Origin: Candidatus Chloroheliaceae bacterium
GTDB lineage: Bacteria > Chloroflexota > Chloroflexia > Chloroheliales > Chloroheliaceae
Assembly (NCBI GenBank): GCA_013390945.1
Contig: JACAUC010000014.1
Location: 1 to 46,807, forward strand
DNA length: 46,807 nucleotides
Direction: 5' to 3'
Shown here piece after piece: positions 1-8,126 of the stretch (positions are counted from its first letter, which is position 1; the number at the start of each line of letters is the position of its first letter). The notes below the pieces were generated by a model. The model did not search any database. It was not told where the DNA came from and saw only the letters and a program-made list of their open reading frames with translations. A program made the translations under genes and the position numbers.

Positions 1-78
1 AAAACGGGATTAGAAATCCCTCCTACAAAACGGGATTAGAAATCCCTCCTACAAAACGGGATTAGAAATCCCTCCTAC
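1..78. repeat. Tandem array, three 26-bp units with palindromic core
   Basis: Three perfect copies with a 26-bp period start at 1, 27 and 53. Each carries the inverted repeat GGGATTAGAAATCCC followed by TCCTAC. The array is cut by the window edge, so more copies may lie to the left. Related single copies occur at 2,826-2,858 (interrupted), 18,767-18,805 (expanded into a long hairpin) and 35,170-35,191. It is a dispersed palindromic repeat rather than a CRISPR, because there are no spacers. Confidence 0.9.
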
Positions 79-83
79 AAATC

Positions 84-186
84 GTATCTTCTCAATAGGT
101 AGGGGTTTATTGAATAAACCCGCCGTAGGCTGGCCTCACATTGGGCGTATGCAATACGCCCCTACCTCGAATTATTGAGAAGATAC
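84..186. repeat. MITE-like element, copy A
   Basis: A 103-bp segment is bounded by a perfect 14-bp terminal inverted repeat, GTATCTTCTCAATA at 84-97 and TATTGAGAAGATAC at 173-186. Its interior (AATAAACCCGCCGTAGGC, then GGGCGTATGCAATACGCCC) is shared, in opposite orientation, with the element at 46,031-46,155. It holds no ORF. The size, terminal repeats and multiple copies fit a miniature inverted-repeat element, but the mobilising transposase is unknown. Confidence 0.75.
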
Positions 187-320
187 TACAAAATCTTGTT
201 TGAAAACATTGTAGTTACTCCATAACTACAGGTTGATTATAGCAAATAAGTTTAAAGAAACTTTGGAACAAGTTTGAAGAAAGTTTAAAGATTCTTTAGC
301 TTGTCTGGCAACCTTAAAAT

Positions 321-370
321 GTATCCTCTCAAAGTTTCTGGGTAGGGGTGTATTGCATATGCCCAAGCTG
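321..370. repeat. Partial MITE-like copy
   Basis: The segment starts GTATCCTCTCAAA and continues GGTAGGGGTGTATTGCATA, then TGCCCAAGCTG. This resembles one end and part of the interior of the elements at 84-186 and 46,031-46,155. No matching right terminal repeat is visible, so it looks like a truncated or decayed copy. The rest of 187-563 shows no gene. Confidence 0.45.
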
Positions 371-457
371 AATTAGGAAAAATGAGTACCTCTGGGGATT
401 TTTCTTTCCGGTTCCTTTATCCCCAAAGTGCTAATGGTGGTAGGAGAAGACAATCGG

Positions 458-469
458 CTATGCTATAAT
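458..469 (+). promoter_or_regulatory. Probable extended -10 promoter of the debranching enzyme gene
   Basis: TATAAT at 464-469 is preceded by TATGC, giving the extended -10 pattern TGnTATAAT. It lies about 95 bp before the GTG start at 564. No convincing -35 box is visible. The same TATG(C/T)TATAAT pattern recurs before several other genes here. Confidence 0.4.
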
Positions 470-563
470 AATTCGATATTGTGGTTGTCGCCTAGTTGTA
501 GTAGTGCGCGTTAATTAACACAACCCACAACCACACAACTAATTGAAATGAGGGTCTTAGGTA

Positions 564-2816
564 GTGTCGAATAAATTAGTACTGAAAGAAAATTTGGTCT
601 TTATGGTCAGCAGCGAAGATGGCGATGTACCACAGACCAATACCGAGGGTCTAGGTCTCTACTACAAAGATACGCGCTATTTAAGTGTGCTTGAGATGAA
701 GGTCAGTGGGTATACACCGGCCTTGCTCACTTCATCGGGCGAATTTAATTTTATGGGTAATATCCAGAGTGCGAACCCTATGATGCAGCTTCCTAGCCGT
801 CCACCCAGCGTAGATGTCGGCTCTTCCGGCAGTGAGATGGTGACGTTGATGCCCCGTACTCTCAGTATTCGGCGCAATCGCTTTATTGAAGATGGTTTAC
901 ACGAGCGGGTCGGTTTTTTTAATTACAACAATTTTCCGGTTTTTGCAACGCTGGTGCTACGCTTTGGCAGCGATTTTCGCGATATGTTTGACGTGCGCGG
1001 CTATAATCGGGCTAAACGAGGGAAGATTGGTTGCCCGGTTTGGGATGGCAACCACCTCTCTTTCAGCTATATGGGGTTGGATGGGTTGGAACGGCGCACT
1101 GAAATTGCTTTTGATACACCGCCCACCCAAGTATTGATCGAACCGCTTCTCTCCCCGGTTTCCAGTGAGGCGGTGGAACAGCGTTCTGAATTACCTCACG
1201 GCACTTCGGTGCTAACTACTCCGGTTCAGCCTAGTCTGGCCGAGGTCTTGTTTGAGCTTAACCTAGAACCCGGCAAGCCGTTTGCTATTACTTACCATGT
1301 AGTTCCCCAAGGGTTGGGCAACGGTCAGGCTGTTTTGCCTACCACTTTTGATATGGGGGCAAGGCGAATGAGGTTGGCCTATGAGGGCTGGTTTCGGGAG
1401 TGTACCGCTATCGAAACCGATAACGAGGTCTTTGATCGGTTTTTGCAGCGGAGTATCTATGACCTGCGGATTTTGATGGAAGAGTTACCAACGGGCCTCT
1501 TCCCGGTAGCCGGTATTCCTTGGTTCGCGGTACCTTTTGGACGTGATGCCTTAATTACAGCCCTGCAAACGCTGATTTTTGACCCTCAGATTGCGGTTGG
1601 TACGTTGCGCTTTTTGGCCCAATACCAAGGTAAAGAGGTTAACGATTGGAATGAAGAGGAGCCCGGCAAAATCCTACACGAATTACGTAGCGGCGAAATG
1701 ACCACTTTGCGTGAAATGCCCCATATACCCTACTATGGGTCGGTAGATAGCACCCCTCTTTTCATTATGCTCTTTGTGGAAACGATGCGTTGGTTGGATA
1801 GCACTCAGCTTTATCAGGAACTTATACCTACTGTAAAACGGGCCTTGGCATGGATTGACCAATATGCCGATAAAGATGGGGATGGCTTTATTGAGTACCA
1901 CTGTCACAACGAGCGTGGGGTGAAAAACCAAGGCTGGAAGGATAATGTTCTCGCGCTCCAATTTCGGGATGGTCGTTTCCCGGAGCCACCGATTGCGCTC
2001 TGTGAGGCTCAGGCTTACGTCTATGCCGCCAAGCAGGGTTTGGCTGAACTGCTAGAGCGTCAAGGCGAAACAAGTTGGGCTACCGGGCTACGCGAGGAAG
2101 CCGCCCGTTTAAAGCGTCAGTTTAATGAAAAATTTTGGATGCCGGACGAAAAATTTATTGCCCAAGCTCTTGACCGAGACAAAATTCAGCTTCCCACCAT
2201 TACTTCCAACCCCGGTCACTGTCTCTGGTGTGGTATTGTGGATGAGGATAAAATCGAGCCCATCGTTTCGCGGCTCTTGACTGAAGATATGAACAGTGGG
2301 TGGGGTATTCGCACGGTCAGCAGCCAAGAACCCAGCTTTAACCCCATGAGTTATCATAATGGTAGCGTATGGCCCCACGATAATTCGATTATTGCCGCAG
2401 GTTTGCAGCGTAGTGGCTACCCACGTGAAGCGAATCAGGTTATCAGCCAAATTTTTGCGGCCAGCCAGCGGTTCCGCTACTTCCGTCTACCCGAACTCTT
2501 CTGCGGCTTCCAGCAGGATAATCGTTACTACAGTAGTCCGTCCGAATATCCGGTTAGTTGCAGTCCCCAAGCTTGGACAGCCGGGGCCGCTATTTTTTTC
2601 ATTCCTACCGTACTTGGTCTACAGGTAGATGCCGTCCAACGCCTAGTTACTTTGCACCCCCATTTTCCCGATTGGCTCAACGAAATCCACCTGAAAGGAT
2701 TGCTAGTGGATAACCAGAAGGTCAGCTTTTGCCTTCGTCGCACTAGCAGCCAAGCCGATCAATACGAACTGGAAGTGATTGAGGCTGGCAATTTTAGGTT
2801 TAAGCAGGATGGGTAG
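564..2816 (+). CDS. Glycogen debranching enzyme-like amylo-alpha-1,6-glucosidase
   Basis: This 750-aa protein matches the two-part architecture of bacterial glycogen-debranching-type glucosidases. About residues 1-200 form the N-terminal beta-rich glycogen debranching domain, which opens with a stretch rich in FMVSSEDGDV and YYKDTRYL. The remainder is an (alpha/alpha)6-barrel glucosidase region containing PFGRDALITALQTL near residue 330 and a WPHDNSI segment typical of the family. The expected role is hydrolysis of alpha-1,6-linked glucose in glycogen or other alpha-glucans in the cytoplasm, as there is no signal peptide. The start is GTG with weak upstream ribosome-binding sequence. It appears monocistronic, with an extended -10 about 95 bp upstream. 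Related enzymes can act on other oligosaccharides, so the exact substrate is inferred. Confidence 0.85.
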   Translation: MSNKLVLKENLVFMVSSEDGDVPQTNTEGLGLYYKDTRYLSVLEMKVSGYTPALLTSSGEFNFMGNIQSANPMMQLPSRPPSVDVGSSGSEMVTLMPRTLSIRRNRFIEDGLHERVGFFNYNNFPVFATLVLRFGSDFRDMFDVRGYNRAKRGKIGCPVWDGNHLSFSYMGLDGLERRTEIAFDTPPTQVLIEPLLSPVSSEAVEQRSELPHGTSVLTTPVQPSLAEVLFELNLEPGKPFAITYHVVPQGLGNGQAVLPTTFDMGARRMRLAYEGWFRECTAIETDNEVFDRFLQRSIYDLRILMEELPTGLFPVAGIPWFAVPFGRDALITALQTLIFDPQIAVGTLRFLAQYQGKEVNDWNEEEPGKILHELRSGEMTTLREMPHIPYYGSVDSTPLFIMLFVETMRWLDSTQLYQELIPTVKRALAWIDQYADKDGDGFIEYHCHNERGVKNQGWKDNVLALQFRDGRFPEPPIALCEAQAYVYAAKQGLAELLERQGETSWATGLREEAARLKRQFNEKFWMPDEKFIAQALDRDKIQLPTITSNPGHCLWCGIVDEDKIEPIVSRLLTEDMNSGWGIRTVSSQEPSFNPMSYHNGSVWPHDNSIIAAGLQRSGYPREANQVISQIFAASQRFRYFRLPELFCGFQQDNRYYSSPSEYPVSCSPQAWTAGAAIFFIPTVLGLQVDAVQRLVTLHPHFPDWLNEIHLKGLLVDNQKVSFCLRRTSSQADQYELEVIEAGNFRFKQDG

Positions 2817-2825
2817 GTAGCAAAT

Positions 2826-2858
2826 CGGGATTAGAAAGTCGGCTGGCCGCCCTCCTAC
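2826..2858. repeat. Interrupted copy of the 26-bp palindromic repeat
   Basis: CGGGATTAGAAA at 2,826-2,837 and CCCTCCTAC at 2,850-2,858 are the two halves of the repeat unit seen at 1-78. About 12 unrelated bases separate them, mostly GC-rich. It lies in the short space between the convergent debranching enzyme and Nudix genes. Confidence 0.6.
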
Positions 2859-3295
2859 GGGGTAGCTAAAAGTTCTAGCAGACCTGTGGGATAGAGGGGA
2901 GTCTCACCGCTCTGGAAAGCGGCAAGAGGCTTCCAGACGGCTTTGAGGAAGAGAGACGCGCCCTCTTCATGTACTTCTAACTCTGGTTTTTCGTAGAGCG
3001 AACTATCTACCAAAGTTGCTGTGTAAAGCAGTACAATTTCATGGCCCTGCTCGCCCATATGGGTAAAAATATTTTCGAGAAGACCCAAGTAAGCCACGTC
3101 GGTAATCTCTGCACCCAATTCTTCCCGAATTTCGCGGATTGCAGTATCCCGGCTCTGTTCACCAAACTCGATGCCACCTCCTAGTGGACGATAGAAGGTT
3201 TGATTTTTAACCGCATCGTAACCCTCCTGTACTAGTATCAGGTCATTTTTTCTGAAAACACATAGTGCCAGCGGTCGAACACGTCCTGGTTTCAT
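2855..3295 (-). CDS. Nudix hydrolase
   Basis: This 146-aa cytoplasmic protein carries a complete Nudix box, G-x5-E-x7-REIREELGA, at residues 40-62. The glutamates of REIREE bind the catalytic divalent metal. The family hydrolyses nucleoside diphosphates linked to another moiety, and the specific substrate cannot be read from sequence. It begins 14 bp after the stop of the LysA-like gene and is therefore probably the last gene of a minus-strand operon with that gene and the 45-aa ORF upstream. The ribosome-binding sequence AAAGGGAG precedes the ATG. Its C-terminal end overlaps the edge of a dispersed repeat by a few bases. Confidence 0.88.
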   Translation of the reverse strand: MKPGRVRPLALCVFRKNDLILVQEGYDAVKNQTFYRPLGGGIEFGEQSRDTAIREIREELGAEITDVAYLGLLENIFTHMGEQGHEIVLLYTATLVDSSLYEKPELEVHEEGASLFLKAVWKPLAAFQSGETPLYPTGLLELLATP

Positions 3296-3309
3296 TTTTT
3301 CTACTCCCT

Positions 3310-4566
3310 TTAACTTTCTAGCAATATCAAATCTTTGTAACTTTCACGGTAGCGAATTAGACGGGCCGTATATTCGTCCACTAGGATTTCGGGTGGACGG
3401 AGACGGCTGTTATAGTTGTAAGCCCTACTAAAACCGTAGGCTCCGGCTCCAAGCACAGCCAAGCCGTCACCCTCTTTTAATTCGGGTAGGAGTAAGCCCT
3501 TTCCCAGAAAATCGTTGTTATCATAAGCTGATCCCACCGCTTCGTAGACTTGTAGCGGAGCGTCAAGTCTTTGGTGTAGGGGTACAATCCGGTCGCCGTA
3601 GAGGGCAGGCTTCATATCAGTATCTACAATGGCAAAAGATAGACTCTCTACCTCGTCTTGTTTTAGGTAGAGTAGCGTGGTCAGTAATACCCCGGCATTG
3701 GCGGTAAGATAACGGCTTGGCTCGGAGAGCAGGCGATATTTTCCTTCGACTCCATGTGCTTTCAAAAGAGCCGCAAGTTCCCTTGCCGCAAGTTCAGGTT
3801 CTTCCGTCAAAGGGGTGATTCCTAAGCTCTCGCCAAGATCGAGTTGTTCAAGGGGGATTCCTTCGGCCTCAAGCTGGGTCGCAAGGGAGAGCAGCCGTGT
3901 GAAAGCTGTTGGCTCCACTTTTACAAGCGGTGAGCCGCAGTACATTTGCAAACCCACCAGAGAAAGGGAGTCTGACTGGGCGGCATAATGGGCTAAATCT
4001 AACGCTTGGGTCGGACGTATGCCAAACTTGGTGTGGTGTAGTCTAGTGGTGGTATAAGGTTGCGTTCCAACATCCTCATCGAGATTGACCCGAAGAGTGA
4101 CGCGAGCCTTCTGACCTACGGCGATAGCCCTTCGCTCAAGTAAGGCCAATTCGGAGGCCGATTCAACGTTGAAGCCACCGATTTTATGGGTTAGGGCGTA
4201 ATCCATTTCATCGGCACTCTTGCCTACTCCAGCAAAGAGAATCTCTGTTGGGTTTATACCCGCCTGCAAAGCTCGGTAGAGTTCACCACCGGAAACCACG
4301 CTTGCTCCGGCTCCCATTTCTCCAAAAAGGCGGATAATGTTTAAGTTAGAGTTGGCCCTAATTGCATAGCAGAGGCTTAAATCCAGCCCTGCCTTTCTAA
4401 ACGGTTGGATAGAGTGGTGGTAAGCTGCCCTAAGCGCTCCGGTAGAGTAGATATAGACGGGAGTGCCAAATTGAGCGGCCAATTCTTCAAGGGCTAACTC
4501 TTCAAAATAAAGCCTTCCTTGCCGATAGGTCAAAAAAGGAGGTAATTCAGTGGAGGGGAGAGTCAT
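3310..4566 (-). CDS. LysA-like fold-type III PLP protein with catalytic residues replaced
   Basis: This 418-aa protein aligns along its length with diaminopimelate decarboxylases (LysA), which decarboxylate meso-DAP to lysine. Conserved framework motifs are VVSGGELYRAL, HHTKFGI, NAGVLLT and GAYGFSRAYNYNSR. Key active-site residues differ, however. The PLP Schiff-base lysine of Y-A-x-K-A-N is Arg70 (YAIRANSN; codon AGG at 4,357-4,359). The phosphate-binding GGG loop reads GES (DLGESLGI). The H-x-H-x-GSQ element reads QMYCGSP. EPGR reads EPSR, and the catalytic CESGD reads YDNND. It is therefore probably not a DAP decarboxylase, but either a pseudoenzyme or an enzyme with changed chemistry. The ATG overlaps the stop of a 45-aa ORF (ATGA), and a Nudix gene follows. 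Fold assignment is secure; function is not. Confidence 0.8.
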   Translation of the reverse strand: MTLPSTELPPFLTYRQGRLYFEELALEELAAQFGTPVYIYSTGALRAAYHHSIQPFRKAGLDLSLCYAIRANSNLNIIRLFGEMGAGASVVSGGELYRALQAGINPTEILFAGVGKSADEMDYALTHKIGGFNVESASELALLERRAIAVGQKARVTLRVNLDEDVGTQPYTTTRLHHTKFGIRPTQALDLAHYAAQSDSLSLVGLQMYCGSPLVKVEPTAFTRLLSLATQLEAEGIPLEQLDLGESLGITPLTEEPELAARELAALLKAHGVEGKYRLLSEPSRYLTANAGVLLTTLLYLKQDEVESLSFAIVDTDMKPALYGDRIVPLHQRLDAPLQVYEAVGSAYDNNDFLGKGLLLPELKEGDGLAVLGAGAYGFSRAYNYNSRLRPPEILVDEYTARLIRYRESYKDLILLES

Positions 4567-4700
4567 AAGTTAATACACGCTACCGCTTTGGCTACCGTTT
4601 TTATATTAGGTTCACTCTCTTGTTTCGTTGAAATAAAACCACCATGCCTCAACATCAGTTGAAAGTCTCTTATAAGCTCCTTAAAAGCCTCTATTAGCAT
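4563..4700 (-). CDS. 45-aa ORF translationally coupled to the LysA-like gene
   Basis: A short ORF starts at 4,700 with a perfect Shine-Dalgarno (GGAGGAG at 4,704-4,710). It ends with TGA overlapping the ATG of the LysA-like gene by four bases (ATGA at 4,563-4,566). The product begins MLIEAFKELIRDFQLMLRHG, an amphipathic-looking helix, and ends in AKAVACINL. I do not recognise a family. The strong ribosome site and stop/start overlap argue that it is translated and controls, or is produced together with, the downstream protein. It could be a leader peptide or a small partner subunit. Confidence 0.55.
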   Translation of the reverse strand: MLIEAFKELIRDFQLMLRHGGFISTKQESEPNIKTVAKAVACINL

Positions 4701-4814
4701 TGTCTCCTCCCAGATAAGTCATGGTGTGAGAGAACAAGAATTTTTACATCCTCATAATAACGAGGAGTGGGGTAAATAGTCAAATTGTAGGAAATTGTTC
4801 GGTTGACCCAATTA

Positions 4815-4853
4815 ATAAAAGCCCCTGCTAAATTTTGAAATTTAGCGGGGGCT
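4815..4853 (-). terminator. Rho-independent terminator of the TPR/proline-rich gene
   Basis: The hairpin lies at 4,820-4,853 with arms AGCCCCTGCTAAATTT and AAATTTAGCGGGGGCT (one bulge). On the minus strand a TTTTA run follows. It sits directly downstream of the stop at 4,869. Confidence 0.8.
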
Positions 4854-4868
4854 CTAGGTATCTATCTA

Positions 4869-7019
4869 CTAGAAAGTTACTTTGAAGGGGTAGCCCGCCT
4901 GTAGGGTTTGGAACCATTTGTTACGGTCAGCGGCGGCTTTGGTCATCAAAGTGGATGCTTGATCTAGGTAGGTGATACGACCAGTATCAAAGAAGTTGTC
5001 CATATTTATTCCGGCCTCCCGAATATCGCTGGAATAGTCCAACCCAATTTGGCTTAACGAAAACGCTTCGTTGGGTGGGTTTAGCTGCCGGAATTGGGCG
5101 GCGAGTTGACCCATTAAAAGGGTGAAATAGGAGATTTCATAGGTTTTGGAGAGCGGCACCCCGGCTTTAAATTTACCATCTTTATAGGGCTGTGTTACCA
5201 GACCGTTAACCTGAGTCTCTATGAAGGCCATCGAATTAATCAGGTTGTTGGCATCGTTGACATATTGCTGCACCGCCGATGGTACTTGTACATTGGAGGT
5301 AATGGTAGCGGTACGTGACGGCACTGGAATGGTAATAACCGAGCCGGGCGAACTAGTTGGGCTGGCACTTACACTTGTAGTTTTGCCACTTGGAACTGGA
5401 ATGGGAGCTATGCGCGTGGATGTAGGAACGGATGCGGTGGCGGCATTGCCACTTGGAACTGGAATGGGAACTATGCGCGTGGATGTAGGAACAGATACGG
5501 TGGCGGCATTGTCACTTGGAACTGGAATGGGAACTATGCGCGTGGATGTAGGAGCAGATGTGGTGGCGGCATTGTTCGAGACCTCTGTAGTAGACGCAGG
5601 AGGGGTAGTAGCAGGTTCTAGCGTAACCGTTGCTTCGGTGGTAGTGACCACGACCGAATTGGTTCCCTCGGCAACCGAAGGCGTGACAAGAGGGGTTCCA
5701 TTTGGTGAAACCGAGGCCACAGCGGTAACGGTTAAATCGGCCACAGCGGTAGCAGTTTGTTGCTCCGTAGTTGCTACTATAGTAGGCGTAGGCGTAGTGG
5801 AATTAGAACCAAGTTTCAAGGCTGCCACTGCCGCCGTCATCAACACCAGAGCGGCCACAATAATTAGCAGGAGCTTTTGATTATTCTTCTTACCCGTTTT
5901 TTTAGCCTTAACTACCGGCGGCTTGGTAATAGCTGGGTTGGGCGTGGTAGGTGCTGTATTGGGTGAAGTAGGCGGCGGTGCTGGTGGATCACCTAGCAGG
6001 CTACGCCTGATCTCTGCTCCCGGATCATAAATTTTAGGTCCTGCCTGCTCTTCTATTACCGCTTGACTAGCTTGCGCGGCAGCAGCAGCGGGGTCTAACT
6101 GACCGAAACGCAAACCACCGCCAGTAAAGTTTGCAGGAGGAGGGGTCAAACTTGGCGAAGTTGGCGCATTAGCCCCGTAGGGATCCTTTGTCAAGGATGG
6201 ACGTGTAGGATTCCCACCTCCCTGATCTTGCGCCCATGCGGGTACTCCAAAAGGTGGTGGCGGCATGGAGACTGTATTGCCGCCACTGGGCGAGTTTCCA
6301 AAAGGCGGCGGTGCTGGTACAGTGGAACCACTAGGTGAGCTTCCAAAAGGCGGCGGTGCTGGTACGGTGGAACCACTAGGTGAGTTTCCAAAAGGTGGTG
6401 GTGGCATAGAGACCGTATTACCACTAGGTGAGTTTCCAAAAGGTGGTGGTGGCATAGAGACCGTATTACCACTGGGAGGGTTTCCAAAAGGCGACGGTGG
6501 TGGCATTGGCATTGTGGAACCACTGGGCGAGTTTCCAAAAGGTGGTGGTGGCATGGAGACCGTATTACCACTGGGCGAGCTACCAAAAGGTGGTGGTGGT
6601 GGGAAACTACTACCGGGAGAAGAGGGAGGTGCCCCATAAGGCGAAGCCCCAAACCCACTGGCCGGTGAGATTAATTCGTTAGCGTTGATGGGGCGACTAG
6701 GCGGCGGTGGAGCCCCATAAGGTGAAGGCATACTCTCCCCAGTAAAGGCTGAAGTAGCGGGCATAGTACCCCCACTTTGATTTATAACATCCAGAGCTTG
6801 TCGGGCTCTAGTGTGACTGGGATTAATTTTCAAGACGCGGTCGAGACAGGCTTTGGCTTCTCCGGGTTGGTCGGTGGCCGCAGCCAGCCAAAACCAAGCA
6901 TCATCTGATTGTGGCTCAGAGCGTACCACCTGAGCTAATATCCTCGCACCTTCTCGTTTATTACCACCACGCACCGCGCTAATACCTTGATTTAATAGCG
7001 TCTCGTTTTCCTGGTTCAT
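4869..7019 (-). CDS. TPR protein with proline-rich repeats and one membrane anchor
   Basis: This 716-aa protein starts at ATG 7,019, preceded by AAAGGGACG; an in-frame upstream ATG at 7,067 lacks a good ribosome site. Residues 1-75 form about two TPR units (AWFWLAAATDQPGEAKACLD, LKINPSHTRARQAL). A low-complexity Pro/Gly/Ser region follows, with many FGxSPSGxTVxMPPPP repeats encoded at about 6,245-6,610. A basic stretch then leads into a single transmembrane helix (LLLIIVAALVLMTAAVAAL). After it comes a Thr/Ser/Pro linker with three ~20-aa repeats containing STRIVPIPVPS (5,400-5,570) and a folded C-terminal domain of about 130 residues that I do not recognise. The layout suggests a cytoplasmic TPR tethered to an outside domain by flexible linkers. 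Its role is unknown. Confidence 0.75.
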   Translation of the reverse strand: MNQENETLLNQGISAVRGGNKREGARILAQVVRSEPQSDDAWFWLAAATDQPGEAKACLDRVLKINPSHTRARQALDVINQSGGTMPATSAFTGESMPSPYGAPPPPSRPINANELISPASGFGASPYGAPPSSPGSSFPPPPPFGSSPSGNTVSMPPPPFGNSPSGSTMPMPPPSPFGNPPSGNTVSMPPPPFGNSPSGNTVSMPPPPFGNSPSGSTVPAPPPFGSSPSGSTVPAPPPFGNSPSGGNTVSMPPPPFGVPAWAQDQGGGNPTRPSLTKDPYGANAPTSPSLTPPPANFTGGGLRFGQLDPAAAAAQASQAVIEEQAGPKIYDPGAEIRRSLLGDPPAPPPTSPNTAPTTPNPAITKPPVVKAKKTGKKNNQKLLLIIVAALVLMTAAVAALKLGSNSTTPTPTIVATTEQQTATAVADLTVTAVASVSPNGTPLVTPSVAEGTNSVVVTTTEATVTLEPATTPPASTTEVSNNAATTSAPTSTRIVPIPVPSDNAATVSVPTSTRIVPIPVPSGNAATASVPTSTRIAPIPVPSGKTTSVSASPTSSPGSVITIPVPSRTATITSNVQVPSAVQQYVNDANNLINSMAFIETQVNGLVTQPYKDGKFKAGVPLSKTYEISYFTLLMGQLAAQFRQLNPPNEAFSLSQIGLDYSSDIREAGINMDNFFDTGRITYLDQASTLMTKAAADRNKWFQTLQAGYPFKVTF
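5390..5575. repeat. Three tandem in-frame repeats, Thr/Pro linker
   Basis: Three near-identical copies of about 63 bp encode the STRIVPIPVPSGNAAT-type segment of the TPR/proline-rich protein. The copies share TGGAACTGGAATGGGA and ATGCGCGTGGATGTAGGA on the plus strand. High nucleotide identity implies recent expansion or ongoing homogenisation. Confidence 0.8.
6245..6610. repeat. Tandem in-frame repeats, proline-rich region
   Basis: About seven imperfect copies of 45-51 bp, each with CCAAAAGG(T/C)GG(T/C)GG, encode PPPPFGNSPSG-type units. Unit length and codons vary little, so copy number is likely variable between strains. Confidence 0.8.
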
Positions 7020-7363
7020 GCTTGTCGTCCCTTTGTTCTTCTCACTTGCTGCTCTCGCAATCCCCACTAAAATAGAGTTATGTTTAGCTAAAACTATTAT
7101 AAGCCCACTTTAAAAAAGAAGCAAGCCTTTAGCCTTGGCTAATCTATTACTTTTTCAGAACCTACCCGAAACGGTATTATTTCAGTAGGTAGGGTTTTAT
7201 AGCCTAAAGTGGCCTTATACCTTATTTTGAGGTAGGGTTATTGCGAATATTTGATCGGATACCAGAAGTATTGTGTCAAGGGGTAAATAGGTGTGAAAGA
7301 CGATTGGGTAAAGAAAGCGAGCTTAGGTGGAAGTAAAGCTTGTAATGTTTTTAAAATAAAAGG

Positions 7364-7435
7364 CTCCGCAACTAGGACTCGAACCTAGAACCCATCGGTT
7401 AACAGCCGATTGCTCTACCATTGAGCTATTGCGGA
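7364..7435 (-). tRNA. tRNA-Asn (GTT)
   Basis: The 72-nt cloverleaf reads on the minus strand. The acceptor stem is TCCGCAA/TTGCGGA with discriminator G. The D-arm contains AGCTCAATGGTAGAGC. The anticodon stem ATCGG/CCGAT encloses the loop CTGTTAA with anticodon GTT, and the T-arm contains GGTTCGAGTCC. No CCA is encoded. The flanking stretch 7,020-7,363 has no gene; 7,171-7,262 weakly resembles the MITE-like family but lacks clear terminal repeats. Between 7,436 and 7,736 I see only an AT-rich promoter region. Confidence 0.95.
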
Positions 7436-7736
7436 ACGGTTAAACTTACACTTACTTTGTATGGTTGTACTTGTCGTACACATCTTACATTTCATCTCTT
7501 ACAGTTGTGTATTATAGCGACTGAGCGGTAATCTGTCAAGTGGGTCAAAAGGGCAAAGGGTAAAAGAGGCGGCTATTGCATTTATGTCAACAATATGCTA
7601 TGCTAAATACCAATCCGGTAAGTGTGTGAAATTGAAATAATGACTAATGTGGTAAACCGGACAATGTTTCTGTGCAGGATAAATATTTGCCAGTAGATGC
7701 ACTTCAGACAAAGCAAATGAGGGGAGAAGAAGGACG

Positions 7737-8096
7737 ATGACCTTTACCGAGATTTTGACCGAAGCAACGCGCAACGTAGAAGGTATCGTGGCAGCCGGGC
7801 TGGTCGGAGTGGACGGCATTGGGGTAGAGACGGTTTCGGCCAATGGCGATAACTTTGACGCTGAAGCCACCGAGGTAGAATTGGCTGGACTGGTAGGCAA
7901 TGTCAATCGGGTCGTAAGTGCGCTCTCAGCCGGGGCCATCAAGGATGTAATTGTCGAAGCTGAAAACCAAAGCTATTTGATCTCTTTGATAGATAAAGAT
8001 TACTTCCTAGTGCTTACTCTAGGACCAGGAGCCAATTTGGGCCGTGCCCGTTTCGAGGTCAAGCGCGTCGGACAACGCTTGCGAGACAGCCTTTAG
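7737..8096 (+). CDS. Roadblock/LC7 domain protein
   Basis: This 119-aa protein spans a single Roadblock/LC7 (MglB-like) fold. It has VEGIVAAGLVGVDGIGVET at the N-terminus and a central helix with NRVVSALSAGAIKDVIVE. A C-terminal strand (DYFLVLTLGPGANLGRARFEVK) follows. Such proteins dimerise and often act as activators or scaffolds for small Ras-like GTPases such as MglA. No GTPase gene lies next to it. The ATG follows GGGGAGAAGAAGG. It is probably monocistronic, and a perfect 14-bp palindrome (CCCTCAATTGAGGG, 8,127-8,140) follows its stop. Confidence 0.8.
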   Translation: MTFTEILTEATRNVEGIVAAGLVGVDGIGVETVSANGDNFDAEATEVELAGLVGNVNRVVSALSAGAIKDVIVEAENQSYLISLIDKDYFLVLTLGPGANLGRARFEVKRVGQRLRDSL

Positions 8097-8126
8097 TGAT
8101 TATTAGTTTATACTACGGGTTATTGT

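Noticed and set aside
1..78. CRISPR array
   Set aside because: The 26-bp units abut directly with no spacers.
5221..5880. 219-aa plus-strand ORF
   Set aside because: It is the antisense shadow of the Thr/Pro-rich linker of the TPR protein; low-complexity Val/Gly composition and no ribosome site.
6191..6658. 155-aa minus-strand and 124-aa plus-strand ORFs in the proline-rich region
   Set aside because: They are out-of-frame readings of the tandem repeats with His/Leu- or Gly-rich nonsense composition.
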